DNA from: Coemansia sp. RSA 1200 | Lineage: Eukaryota > Kickxellomycota > Kickxellomycetes > Kickxellales > Kickxellaceae | Length of the DNA: 64,000 nucleotides | Reading direction: 5' to 3' | Assembly (NCBI GenBank): GCA_027578915.1 | Contig: JANBTT010000008.1 | Span: forward strand, 124,001 to 188,000 | Part shown: piece by piece, positions 22,574 through 33,797 of the stretch | Layout of the letters: the number at the start of each line of letters is the position of its first letter | How positions within the stretch are numbered: the first letter of the stretch is position 1 | Translations under genes and position numbers: made by a program | The notes under the pieces: model-generated | Told to the model about the DNA's origin: nothing | Database searches by the model: none | What the model saw: the letters and a program-made list of their open reading frames with translations, nothing else

Positions 22574-25500
22574 ATGAAAAGCCCAACGGTCTACCAGCAG
22601 CAGGCGATAGCGACGATGTTGCCGGGACTGGCGGACAGCACAGACACATACCACCACCGGTATAATAGTAATAGTAATAGTAGCCAGCAGGAGGGCGTGG
22701 CACCCACACAGCGGTACACGATGCAGCAGGTGCTCCAGTGGAACGAGGAAAAGGTCAGCCGGTGGGTCAGTGAGCAAGGGTTCGGCAAGTACGAAGCGGT
22801 GTTCCGCGAGAACATGATCACAGGCGAAGCGCTCGTGGAGCTGGACTACAATCTGCTGAAGGAGCTGTCTGTGCGCACAGTGGGGGAGCGCGTGCGCCTC
22901 AACCTCGCAATCCGACGTCTGCGGCAGCAGTGCCTCCAGATTGACACCGACGAGCCTGCGTCGCTGGCATCCACCACCACCACCGTCACAAACACCAGCA
23001 GCATTCCTCCTTCCTCATCATCCTCGCGACCGAAACGCAGCGCAACGCTCGAGTACAGCAATATCAGAGACAGCCTTGCCATGCATGAGTCGCCCGCCCT
23101 GACAAACATGTCTGGCACCACTGCGGCTGATGAGGTGGCGCCAACAGCAGCACACTACACGTCCAGAACCCGTGGACTCAAGGACCCGCCGGCTCTCGCG
23201 CGTGCCAGTCTATCATCGAACTCGGTCAGCATTGGCACTGTGGCCAACGCCGGCGTTGGTGCCGCGGCGGCAGGTGAAAGCGATAGCAACGGAAACGGCA
23301 CCACCAGTAGCCACATAAACAGCATCAAAAGCCCAAGCAGCGCGTCGAGCGCCTCGGGGAGTACGATGCACCGCGCAAACACCGATACGCGAGCATTCGC
23401 ATCGTACGAACAGCACAGAGCACCGCCACCGCCGTTGGCGCCAGTCTCGCACAACACGCCGATCCTCGGCAACATAATGCAGCGCAAGATGGTGCAGCAG
23501 ACGCCATCGTCTTCGCACAGCACCAGCGCAGCAAAGGCCGTGCAGCCGTTGCAGCCGCTCAGGTCAACGTCGCAGCAATCGTCTGGCATGTTTGCAGTCG
23601 AGCTGGGTGCCTCTGCCGCAACTACGGCGGTGCCAAAAAACTCCAAACTGTCGCTGAAACCCATTCCGTCGCACCACCAGCAACAGATGGTCCAGAGCAT
23701 CGAGCCGATGTCTGCGCCGCTGCCACGGCTTCGCATGCTCACCAGCAGCAGCGCCAACAGCACCACCAGCAGTAGCAGCAGCAGCAACAATGGCACCGCC
23801 AGCAACAGCAGCAATAAGCAGAACAAGCGCTCGCCGCCCTCCGTGCAGCCGCTACAGCTGCTCAAGGATGCGGCAGAGTCGCGCGGTCTGCGTGTTGCGC
23901 AGAGCGACGAGATCGAGCGGCTTGGGCTTCAGTTCCAGGAATTCTTCGGCACCGACATCAGCGTAACACGACTGGCCGACTCGCTGAGCGTCAGGACGTG
24001 GAGCGTCGCGGTGACGGGGCCCGAGAACGAGGTTCGGCAAGTGGCCATTGCCAACGCAAGTTCCGCACACGCCATCCTCGACCGCGTACGGCGTGAGTTT
24101 GGGCTCAAGAACGACTCCGACGGCGACCAGTATTCGCTGTTCAGCATGACGAGCGCCAGCGGCGGTGCCCGGTGTTTGTCGAACGAGGAGCTGGAGCGCA
24201 TGTTTGCGGATCCGACCAGAGCCCCGCCCGACCGGTTCTTCCTCCGCAAACGGCACCAGTTGTCGCGGCCCCCGGCCGGCACCAAGCGGTCGGAACATCT
24301 GCAGCGAGCAATCGAGAAGCTGGGCAACATCATCCCGGTATCATCGCTAACGCAGCAACAGTCGCAGCCGCACCAGCTGCAGACCCAGCTGCAGCTGCAG
24401 AACCCACAGCTGCAGCGGCCGTCGTCCAAGTGGGACAACACAACCGAGAAGCTCACAAAGATCCTCGGCGAGCGTCCGCCGTCCGAACTGGTCTCCATGA
24501 ATGTTGAAAAGTATTTCCCGGGCAACGAGGCAAGGGCGCGCCACTCCATTATGCGCAGACGGAAGCACGAGTCCCACGACACTGGGTTCTCCTTGATCCA
24601 GCACCAAGACGGCGCCGACCTTGCTGCGCGGCTGTCTAAGCGCCATTCCAGGGCGCACAGGCGCAGCACAAGCGCAAACTCAACCATCAGCACCGCCTCT
24701 GGTTCCGGTTTTGGGTCGGGATCTGGTGCTGGATCTGGCACTGGTAGCGCATCGGTGCCTCGCATCATGCATGCCAGGATGCAGTCGACTACCATGGGCA
24801 ACACCAACCGCTGGTCAATCCTGCCGTCCAACCTCGAGCCCATCGAGGAGTCGCAGCACTCGCCAGCCGCCACCTCTTCCACCGCTGCTGCCAGGAGCGC
24901 TGTGCCGGCCGATGGCAATGGCGATAACGCGGACCCAGTCCAGGAGAGCACCAACGCGCCAGTCATCCCCGCTGGCGTCGCACCCAGCGAGCCGGATGCC
25001 ACGGCAGCTATTGCCGTAAAGAGCGAGAACGGAGTAGCAGCAGCCGCGACGCTCCGGAAGGGCAAGCGGATGAGTCGGAACTACACGAGCTCAACGATGG
25101 TCCAGACAATGCACAGCATCTCGTCAGAGAGTCTGCAGCTGTCGGACGCCGGTAGCAACATCAGCGACATCCGCGACCGCCATGGCGACGATGACGACGA
25201 TAGCGATGGGTCGCTTTCGGATCTATCGTCGTCCTCATCGTCGTCTTCGCATCTGTCGGACTCTGTTGAGAGCGACGATGACAGCTTCTACGACAGTCTG
25301 TATGACAGCGACATTGATGCTGACGAGAATCTGGCCGCCGACGACGATGAAAGCGACCTGCATGCGAGCGTGTCGGCCGTCGGCAGCGCGTCCGTGGCGT
25401 CTGCGATGCACGTGCAAGGCAGCGACAAATCAACCGACATGCTCCATGCGTCGGCAGCAGCAGTAGCAGCAGCAGCAGGTGGCAGCGGCAATACCGCCGA

Positions 25501-26467
25501 CCAGAACAAGAGCGTCAGCAGATCCACCAGCGCAGCATCACGCAACGGACGGACACATAGCAACGCCAGCGCCAACGCCAACTCCAACTCCAACGCCAAC
25601 GCCAACGCCAACGCTGCTCCCGCGGCCCCCGCCAAGAAGAAGGCGTGGATCAAGGGCGCGCCGATTGCAAGCGGGTCGTTTGGAAGCGTGTACTTTGGCA
25701 TGAACACGCGCACAGGTGCCATCATGGCCGTCAAGGAGGTCGAGCTGCCTACTCCGGGCAGCGTGTCAACGAGTCGTAACCACCGGATGGTCGATGCGCT
25801 CAAACACGAGCTGGATCTGCTCAGGGGACTAGACCACAAGAACGTCGTCAAGTACCTGGGTACCGACATGGACGACACCAACCTGTACATCTTCCTCGAG
25901 TACGTGTCCGGCGGGTCCGTGTCCAGCGCACTGGCCAGCTTCGGCATGTTCCCCGAGTCCCTGGTGCGCACATACACCGCGCAGATCCTCGAGGGTCTCG
26001 TGTACCTGCATGCGCAGGGCATCATCCACCGCGACATCAAGGGCGGCAACGTGCTGATTGACCAGGACGGCAGCGTCAAGATCTCGGACTTTGGTATCTC
26101 GAAGCGTGTTGACGAGGTCGTGGCTGCCAGCAAGAAGGACCGCCGCGCATCGCTCCAGGGGTCGGTGTTCTGGATGGCGCCCGAGGTTGTCAAGGACACG
26201 CATTACACATTCAAGGGCGATGTCTGGAGCCTCGGGTGTCTTGTCATCGAGATGATGACCGGCTCGCATCCGTTCCCCGATCTCGACCAGCTGCAGGCCC
26301 TCTACTCCATTGGCCAGCGCGGCCGCCCGAAGATCCCCGACGCCATCTCGCCCCACGCCAACGACTTCCTCGAGCTGACGCTTCAGGTCGATGTTGACAC
26401 TCGTCCCACTGCCACCGATCTGACCACCCACGCCTTTGTCTGCGACATCGCCCCGCCTTCTCCATGA
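22574..26467 (+). CDS. Ste11/Byr2-type MAPKK kinase (SAM, RA-like and kinase domains)
   Basis: I start at the first in-frame ATG (MKSPTVYQQQ) because the upstream open frame has no ATG; this gives 1297 residues. Order of domains: SAM at about 50-115 (QWNEEKVSRWVSEQGFGKY ... LKELSVRTVGERVRL); a Ras-association-like domain at about 475-560 (TWSVAVTGPENEVRQV ... DQYSLFSM); then a C-terminal kinase at about 1024-1290. The kinase has IASGSFGSVYFG, AVKEVE, HRDIKGGN, DFGISK, GSVFWMAPEV and DVWSLGCLVIEMMTG. The linkers are Gln-, Ser- and Asp-rich, with an NANANA tract just before the kinase. This SAM-RA-kinase order is that of Byr2 and Ste11, the MAPKKKs of mating and stress MAPK modules that act downstream of Ras and the Ste50/Ste20 axis. 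The kinase assignment is firm; the exact pathway is inferred. Confidence 0.9.
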   Translation: MKSPTVYQQQAIATMLPGLADSTDTYHHRYNSNSNSSQQEGVAPTQRYTMQQVLQWNEEKVSRWVSEQGFGKYEAVFRENMITGEALVELDYNLLKELSVRTVGERVRLNLAIRRLRQQCLQIDTDEPASLASTTTTVTNTSSIPPSSSSSRPKRSATLEYSNIRDSLAMHESPALTNMSGTTAADEVAPTAAHYTSRTRGLKDPPALARASLSSNSVSIGTVANAGVGAAAAGESDSNGNGTTSSHINSIKSPSSASSASGSTMHRANTDTRAFASYEQHRAPPPPLAPVSHNTPILGNIMQRKMVQQTPSSSHSTSAAKAVQPLQPLRSTSQQSSGMFAVELGASAATTAVPKNSKLSLKPIPSHHQQQMVQSIEPMSAPLPRLRMLTSSSANSTTSSSSSSNNGTASNSSNKQNKRSPPSVQPLQLLKDAAESRGLRVAQSDEIERLGLQFQEFFGTDISVTRLADSLSVRTWSVAVTGPENEVRQVAIANASSAHAILDRVRREFGLKNDSDGDQYSLFSMTSASGGARCLSNEELERMFADPTRAPPDRFFLRKRHQLSRPPAGTKRSEHLQRAIEKLGNIIPVSSLTQQQSQPHQLQTQLQLQNPQLQRPSSKWDNTTEKLTKILGERPPSELVSMNVEKYFPGNEARARHSIMRRRKHESHDTGFSLIQHQDGADLAARLSKRHSRAHRRSTSANSTISTASGSGFGSGSGAGSGTGSASVPRIMHARMQSTTMGNTNRWSILPSNLEPIEESQHSPAATSSTAAARSAVPADGNGDNADPVQESTNAPVIPAGVAPSEPDATAAIAVKSENGVAAAATLRKGKRMSRNYTSSTMVQTMHSISSESLQLSDAGSNISDIRDRHGDDDDDSDGSLSDLSSSSSSSSHLSDSVESDDDSFYDSLYDSDIDADENLAADDDESDLHASVSAVGSASVASAMHVQGSDKSTDMLHASAAAVAAAAGGSGNTADQNKSVSRSTSAASRNGRTHSNASANANSNSNANANANAAPAAPAKKKAWIKGAPIASGSFGSVYFGMNTRTGAIMAVKEVELPTPGSVSTSRNHRMVDALKHELDLLRGLDHKNVVKYLGTDMDDTNLYIFLEYVSGGSVSSALASFGMFPESLVRTYTAQILEGLVYLHAQGIIHRDIKGGNVLIDQDGSVKISDFGISKRVDEVVAASKKDRRASLQGSVFWMAPEVVKDTHYTFKGDVWSLGCLVIEMMTGSHPFPDLDQLQALYSIGQRGRPKIPDAISPHANDFLELTLQVDVDTRPTATDLTTHAFVCDIAPPSP
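25565..25625 (+). repeat. Asn-Ala coding repeat upstream of the MAPKKK kinase domain
   Basis: Six-base aacgcc/aactcc units repeat about nine times and encode alternating Asn-Ala/Ser. A probable flexible hinge between the regulatory region and the kinase. Confidence 0.7.
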
Positions 26468-28322
26468 CGGCTCCTTCTCTCTCTCCTTGTCCACTATGTG
26501 CGTCTCCAATATTTTGTGCGGAATAGAAAAAATCCAAAAACAAATATAATATACCCCCATTGTCCAAATTTTCCTCTTATCTTGCCTTGCTCCGCTGCGC
26601 TGGTCGCGGCTGACTGCTGGAACATATAAAAGAATGATCCTCAGTTATGATCAGCCGCATATTCTGCCGAGATCCCAGCGCTCTTCGGATTCGCAATGTT
26701 GCGCTTCAAAACTCAACCAACCCAATCAATCCGCCCCACGCAAGCGCGACTCGGATAAAGGAAAAAGAAAGAAGGAAAGAGCGGCACTAGCACCAAAACC
26801 CGGCAACATAATCACCATGGCCGATGGCCTGGGATGCTAATAGTCTACAGAGCCAGAGCCAGAGCCAGAGCAATGGTGCAGCCAGGATGGGGCAGGCCAA
26901 CTTTTATCTCACATGAATTGGTATAGAGAACGGTTGTTATTGTTCTTTAAAAAATCTCCTCCCGTGTTATTGTTATTGTTTTCCTTTTTGAAGACAACTC
27001 GGGCATTACCAAAAAGGGGAATCGTATGCAAGAAAAGGTTGCTGCTGCCAGGATCCGGATAAAGGCGCTAGCAAAAACAAAAAATGCAATAAAAAAATGC
27101 AGCTTGCTTATTATTTTTCTTTGGTGCAATTCGCAGCACCCATTTGATGCCAGACCGGATGCGGCGGCTCCTCTCTGCCGGCTTTTTGAAGGCTGAAAAC
27201 GCAGGCGATGGGAGATGGGATGGCTCAAAAAGCCACATCGGGGGGTTTCACAGCTTGACAGTCTTGATTGTAGACAGAGCCTTTTCATCCAAATAGAAGG
27301 GTGAATAAAATAAACATAATATGAGAGAAGAGTGCCATTCTGTCTTGTTCTCTCTCGTGTCTGCTGCTCTGGGCCGCCTGTGGATGGGATTTGTTGTCCC
27401 CAAGAAGGGGCGATGAGCGATATACGAAATGTAGGCGATTGTGGCGGCCAACATGCCTGCCGGGTTGTTTATGGCTCTTCCTCAGCAATCGCGATCGGTT
27501 GCGGCCGGACGGACAGGAAGAAGCGGCAGCGGCGCTTCTAACGCACGCCGGCCAAACACTGAGCACAAACTCCAGACAACAACCGACAGCAAAGAAGAAG
27601 AAAAGAAAAAGAAAAGAAAGGACTTTTGCAGGCACCAGCTGTACCCCCCCCCACCAGCGCAGAGAAAAAAAAAACGAGTTGTAATCAATCACAGGTCTAG
27701 CAGCCGGATTGCAGGCATCGGATGGCAATAAAAAAAAGAAAGAAAAACATCAAAAAAGCCCACAGCAACAGCAAACTTGCTCTTTCTCCTTCTCCCCCCC
27801 CCAAAACTCACAAATCCAAGAAAGCACGAGAAAGAAGACCTGCTGAAGCGCAACAACGACAACAAGCTATTCTTTTTCTCTTCTTGCCCTTAACATTATT
27901 TTTTTCTTGTCTTTGTATAAACTAGACCTTTTTAATCCACCCCCTTTTTTCTTTCCTCTTGAGACTGTCGAATCTTTCTGTGTCTTAATATCCTTTTTTT
28001 GCTCTATACCGGTCCTCCAGCTATCTCCATTCCCTTCCTTAGCTGGACCGAACCTGCGCTACGTGGAACCACTCACAGTCTTTTCCAAGGGAAACAAAAA
28101 AGTTTTTACCACATCTCGTCAATTTGTAAACTTTTTTGGCGCTTTTTTCCTATCCGGTTTCTCTTGCTCTTCTGATATACATAGACCCCACGCAAGACAG
28201 CAAGCAAGCAGCAGCAGCGTAGCCTATTGATAGCCAGCCAGCTTGTGTCTTGCCTATTTTCTTTGTCCTTTCGACCTTTCTTTTTCTTGTGGTGTCGACC
28301 TTCTTTATCCCTCGCTTGAAAA
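26468..28322 (+). promoter_or_regulatory. Intergenic region; RAS2 promoter and pyrimidine-rich leader
   Basis: About 1.85 kb. It includes an (AGCCAG)n run near 26851-26870, A-rich tracts at 27580-27840 and a strong C/T-rich leader from 27880 to 28310 immediately before the RAS2 ATG. No gene on either strand could be supported. Confidence 0.45.
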
Positions 28323-30952
28323 ATGATTCTGTACAAACTAGTTGTTCTTGGCGATGGTGGTGTCGGAAAGGTAAGGATAAATGCTTTATATGTATTGCTT
28401 GCACCGTTTGTACTCTTCTATTGCTCTCTCTCCAGTTTCTGGACAAGAAACTGTATTTTTGTGCGTTTGATGTAAACAGACATCCTTGTTCCTTCGGGCC
28501 TTTTCCTCTTGTCCTGCAAGCTGTTTTGTTTCCACAAGAAAGACCACCGCTCTTTCTGATATGTGCTTTCCACCGGCTGTTGTCCGTGCGACCGGGGGGC
28601 AGTGCTATATTGCTTGCCGTGTTTGCTGGGATGGTTTGCTGCTGCTGCTGCTTCTGCATGCAAGAAGCAGGAGAAATGGCGAATAATGAAGCTCTATGAA
28701 CTGCCAGCAGCTGCAAGATGTCTGTCCGCAAATATAGTTTCCAAAGAGGGAGAGAGAAGACGTGTGCTGGATAGACTCTAGGCTTTTAGAGCGCATGCTT
28801 GCTGGCCTGCTTACCCTCTTCCCCCAACCGAGTACACTTTTTTGCCTCTGTTTCTATGTCTCGGTCTGGAGCCGATTCTGCTTCTCGGTGGTGCACCGGG
28901 TTGTCTCTGTATCACCACTGTGAAAGTCTATGCGTTCTCCTATTAGTTTTCCGTTTGGGTCCTGATTGCAAGAATGAGGGTGTACACAAACAAGATGACG
29001 ACAAGGGACGAAAGAGTGAGATGGACGGGTAGAACTACTTTTGCGATTCGTTAAGTGCGACCGCTGGTGTTGTTTCACCTGTATCTGATACCGAGGGTCT
29101 ATAGCACCGGTGTACTAGCGACTCTCATCTCCAATAGTCTGTGTGTTTGCTATTTACTGCATTTTCTGAGCGCCTTTTTGGCCCCTACCTCTTTCACTCA
29201 TACTCTGAAAATGACGACGATGCCTAACCAGCTACTGTTTTGTTTCACTTGATTACACACCAAAGTACTCATCGATTTATCCATCTCTCTCCAAACGACT
29301 CATTCTTATAAAAACATTGCTGTAGACGGCGCTTACAATCCAGCTCTGCCTGAACCACTTTGTGGAGACATACGACCCGACGATCGAGGACTCATACCGC
29401 AAGCAGGTTGTCATCGACGAACAGCCCTGTGTCCTGGAGGTGCTTGACACGGCTGGCCAGGAAGAGTACACTGCGCTACGCGACCAATGGATCAGGTAAG
29501 AGACTTTTGCTGCCAAGGAACAAGACCTGTTTCGGCTGGTTACGGGACGCAGGCATTTTTCATTACTTTGCCTCGGTGGGTCCTTTTTTTACTCCATTCT
29601 TCCATTCCCCCCCCCCCAACTGCACCACAAAACTGTGTTTTGATGCGTGAAAAAGGAGTATGTAAATCCTTTTCATCGCCAAACCCAATGCAAGCTTCTC
29701 TGGCCCCGTTAATGTTTTGTTTTCACTTGCTCTTTTGGTGGAGTGAGCAGGAGAAAAAAACCACGCTTCATGGACCTTCTTTTTTGGAGTATGGCCCAAA
29801 TGTTTTATTTTTGTTTATGTTTTCTGCTACGCACATATTGCCGATGCTTGCAGAAAGCGGAGCATTTTCCCCAGCAACTAGCAACTGAGCTGGCCTTTAG
29901 ATGTGTGCTGGCTTTGCCTCTCTGTTCCAGTTAGGCAGCCATTATTCTCATTTTGTTTTCTTTTTCTGCGTTAACCCCCTCCCGTGACTGTCAACAAACA
30001 CGCAGATGCCGTCATCTGCTGCCAGTTTGAAATTATCCTATCCATCTTTTCTTTCTTTGCCACTGTTGCAACTGAGAAACAAATCTACCATGCTTCAGCC
30101 ACACACTCCTGTGAGCTGACGAGTGGACAAATGATGGGTGGGATGAACAACAAAGTGCCTGCAAAAAGCAATTGGCCCCTTCTGGTCTTGCTTGTTGCCT
30201 TTTCTTCAAAAGAACTAATATGGCATGCAAATTTGCAAATCGCCTATATACTGCCGAAACAAGTCTTTTCTTTGTGTTCCCTGTCTTTGTGCTTGCAAAA
30301 AGAAGTGGTTTGGTCTTCTTGTCTTTGCTGGCGCTTGCTTGACGCCTCATTTCTACCTTTTCTCTTTTGCTAGGAAGCTGGAAGATTGGAGTTTCTTCTG
30401 CTTTTTGCCTGCAGATTGTGTTGTTGTGGCCAGTATTGCTTTATTTTGATTTGCCAAGCCGCCTCCTCCACGTTTCAGAAATGCGCAAATGTGTAGAGCT
30501 TGACATTGCTGCTAAGCACATGTGTTGGATTTTCTTTTCTTTTTCTTGTCTCTGAGCATTGAATGGCTTATAGGGATGGCGAGGGCTTTTTGCTTGTGTA
30601 TTCGATTACATCTCGATCGACATTCGAGCGCGTGGAAAGATTCAGAGACCAGATTATTCGCGTTAAGGACCAGGACAACGTACCGATGATGCTTGTGGGC
30701 AATAAGTGCGACAAGGCGCAGGAGCGTGAGGTGTCGTTCCAGGAAGGACAGGCAATGGCACGCAGACTTGGATGCGACTTTGTTGAGTCATCGGCAAAGA
30801 CATGCATTAACGTTGAGAAGGCGTTCTATACTACCGTGCGGATGATCCGGCAATTACGTGACAAGCGGCCTGGCGGAAGTCGCCCCAACCCAATGGGCGG
30901 AAATAACAGCATCCGACGGGAGAGGAGGAGGACTAGGTGCTCGATCCTCTAG
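28323..30952 (+). CDS. RAS2: Ras2/RasB-type small GTPase
   Basis: Three exons: 28323-28370, 29326-29495 and 30574-30952, total 597 bp and 198 residues with matching phases. Donors are gtaagg and gtaaga; acceptors are gctgtag and cttatag. The P-loop GDGGVGKT (residues 10-17) is split exactly after the Lys. The effector loop is YDPTIEDSYRKQ; DTAGQEEYTALRDQWIRDGEGF is cut to its conserved core by the second intron; NKCD and ESSAKT follow. The MxLYKLVVLGDGGVGKTALTI start and 'ALRDQWIR' switch II are hallmarks of fungal Ras2/RasB rather than canonical Ras1. The C terminus CSIL is a CaaX box; Leu at the last position predicts geranylgeranylation. Introns of 955 and 1078 bp are unusually long for this window. 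Likely role: morphogenesis and polarity signalling. Confidence 0.93.
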
Positions 30953-33444
30953 GGAGGAGGGGCTTCTCTTCTCCTGCCAGGAAGGCTCAGGAAACGCAGG
31001 GGGGTGGTGAGGAGGTAATGGTTGAGAAGAGACTGGTCTGATATTTTTATGGTGTTTTCGGGAATATGGAGGAGCTGTCCAGCTCTTCTATACTGATCGG
31101 TCTTGTTATGTGGGAGATTATCAACAAGAGCAGCAAGCAGCAGTTTTTGAACGAGAAGATGGAAAACAAAAGATGGCAGAGGAAATTGGCTTTTTTCTGC
31201 TTTGCTAACGAGTTGAGGAGAGGGGCTGCGGGCGCTCGACATTTATAATGAAGTTCAGTAGCTACGCTTGGTCCTGATTATGTCTGGAGGCGTAGAGCCT
31301 GCTGCTAACTAGGAGCGATGGATGACGATTGGTTCTTCTTTTGGCTTGTGGCTGGAAGCGACTATTGAACACGCTATGGAAATGGAGGGAGCACGGGTAA
31401 ACACTGATCAGCGATGGGTGCGGACTATAGTCAAAGCCAGCTTGTCTGAAAACGCGCTTCTACATATGAGCCCATTTGGAAACTCGAATGGTTCATGGTC
31501 ATTATGCTACGAGTCCGTCTTGTCATCAGTAGCCAGTATCTGCATGTTTACCGCATATATGCTAAGCCTACAAAGGGGATACGTCAGCAGTCAGTAACAG
31601 CATATGCAATATGTTGAATTCCCTTCTTCTCCTACCACATTGCTGAAGCTATTTGTCATTCCGTCAGAGCAAGCGCCTTTCCGCCTCTTTTCCTCTCACT
31701 CTCACGCTTACGCCTTTTCTTTCTCAATCGTATTGCTGCTTGTGTACCTGTTCTTTCACATATGAAAGTATCACCATTGTTCTTGGCGCTACTTCCTCTA
31801 TCATTGATTAATGGTTGTTAGTGATCTTTGACAACAAAACAAATCACGCTTCCGATGTTTTCTCAGAGCCACATATATAATCTCTAATCTTTTGTTATTT
31901 CAGAAAACCCTTTCTCTCTATCTCTAGTCTGCCCCAATATTTACCACCTCTATCTTCCTAATCTCTTTTTGATCTTTGCTCTACTACTACTATCACTACT
32001 TTCCTTTAACTCCTTGTTTTTTCTCTCTCTCTCATATACTCAATAACCTCACAAATCCCTTAGTAATTGGTTTTTTTTATTTTCTTTTGATTTTTTTCCT
32101 CTCCTCCCTTTCTTTCTTTCTCATTAATATAATCTACTCATAAACATTAGAATTTGAGGTGGACTAAAATTTAGATGGATGTGTATCTGTGAAAAATCAT
32201 ATGTTCAGAATTACCAACCATTGCTCACGGAACAATAGGACATTTTAACCGTTGGGTCCGAATAACCAAGGAATCAAAAGGAGGATAGAATGAACAAATG
32301 AAAGGGAATGAATAGACACTTTGATTACTGCCGTTGTGGCGCATTGAAGAAAATACAACATTGGCAACAATATTATTGTCAACAGCAACAGCAACAGCGA
32401 TAACAACAAAATGAACAACAAGTATATTAATTCTCAAAAACAAAGCAATTGGCACCTAGTGTCTTGTGCCAAAAGAAGGGCAATGCTGATGATCGCATAC
32501 TTTGGAATGGTCTCTGAGCAACAGGGGCACATTGAAAATGACGGTGAACAAGGAAAAACAGGAAGAACAAAACCCATGCAGACATATATTGATGAGCATT
32601 GAGGTGGTCTGCTTGTCTCTATTGTTGTTTGGATTATCAATATGGCCTGGTTAGTCAAATAGGCTGATGTTGGCAATATAACTTTACCACACACACACAT
32701 TCCTCACAATACAGCGGCGATTCTCTAGCACGATGTGGCGAGTAATTGTTGATTGAATAGAGTTGGCCTTGTCAACGCTGCAATACAGTTAACGGCATTG
32801 CTAGAATGTCCATTTATTGTTAGATGCAGAAAGACAAGATGGAAAAGTAATAAGCGTGTCTTGGAAAGGGCGGCGGTTCAGACGATCCTGTGCATAAATA
32901 TTGATTCTCTCCTTCGCAACAAACAGTCCGGAATTCAGCCCGCACTAGAAAGACAAAGAAGAAAAGAAAAAACTCCCCATCTCGTGCTATTGAATCTCCC
33001 AGCAGCACCAATGAGCCGGATTGGTGCAGAGGCAATGCAGCCGCCCGCCAAACGCATGGTTTTTCTTTTGCTTTGGCGATCGTCTTTTGGATGTTTGGGG
33101 CCCACAAATGGAAGACACAGACCTGCTTGCACGTGGTTCTTGCTGATGCAGCATGGCGTCTGCCCTTTTCCGACGGTTTCACGTTTCTGGCTGTCTTCAA
33201 ATGAAACTCAGCTCATCTTTCCGGCTCCAGGACGAGAAAGTGGGCGTTTTTCAGAGCGATATTATTCGACACAACGAAAATGGCAACAGCCTTTGTCCTT
33301 GTTTTGTATTTTTCGTTCAGTCATTTTTCACTGTGCTCGTCTTATATGTGTTGTTTGTTGTGAGCATTGCACACGGAGCTGGCATTCATCGTTAGAGTTG
33401 TGATGCAACGGCCAGTGTTTGTGTTTGCTGAGGAAATTGTTGTG
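30953..33444. other. Long intergenic region between RAS2 and the myosin gene
   Basis: About 2.5 kb of AT-rich and C/T-rich sequence. Open frames are short, mostly lack support and overlap on both strands. The best ATG-initiated one (31322-31597) matches no family I recognise and I do not call it. No tRNA-like structure was noticed. Confidence 0.45.
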
Positions 33445-33754
33445 GTAAGTGGTCCATATTTTCCTCCCTCTTTTATTTTCCTGGAACTGAACCGAAATGT
33501 ACCGCACCCTCTCCGCCTTCCCTCCCCCTAATTTATGCTGGCCTGCAAGCGGGTCTTTCCACTTTGTCGCACTAGTCAACCTTTTTTTCGCCCTTTCTTT
33601 TTCATTCTTTCCATTCTGGCAACCACCAAGCATCAATAGAGCGTATACTTTTCTCATACTTTTGCTTCTGTATTCTTTTATTTGTCTCTCAAATTTCTCC
33701 TTTCTCTCCCTCCCTTCCATTTAAACGGCCGCTAATCCCACATTACCCTTACAG
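33445..33754 (+). other. Probable 5' UTR intron of the myosin gene
   Basis: A strong donor (gtaagtgg at 33445) and a strong acceptor (cccttacag ending at 33754) flank 310 bp that include a C/T-rich tract. The upstream exon would hold a small uORF starting ATG at 33402, out of frame with the myosin ORF after splicing. Joining therefore does not extend the protein. Confidence 0.5.
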
Positions 33755-33797
33755 ACAACAACAACCGCAACAGCAACAAAAAACACAGAAAACACGT

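Noticed and set aside
31322..31597. 91-codon ATG frame downstream of RAS2
   Set aside because: No recognised motif, no supportable promoter or homologue, and codon use resembles the spacer.
32411..32602. Small ORF after a CAA-rich leader, considered as another microgene
   Set aside because: The leader resembles those of microgenes A and B, but there is no CX2C or His pair and no TATA box at the expected distance.
32753..33403. 216-codon open frame before the myosin
   Set aside because: No family likeness, overlaps open frames on the other strand, and it sits in leader sequence.
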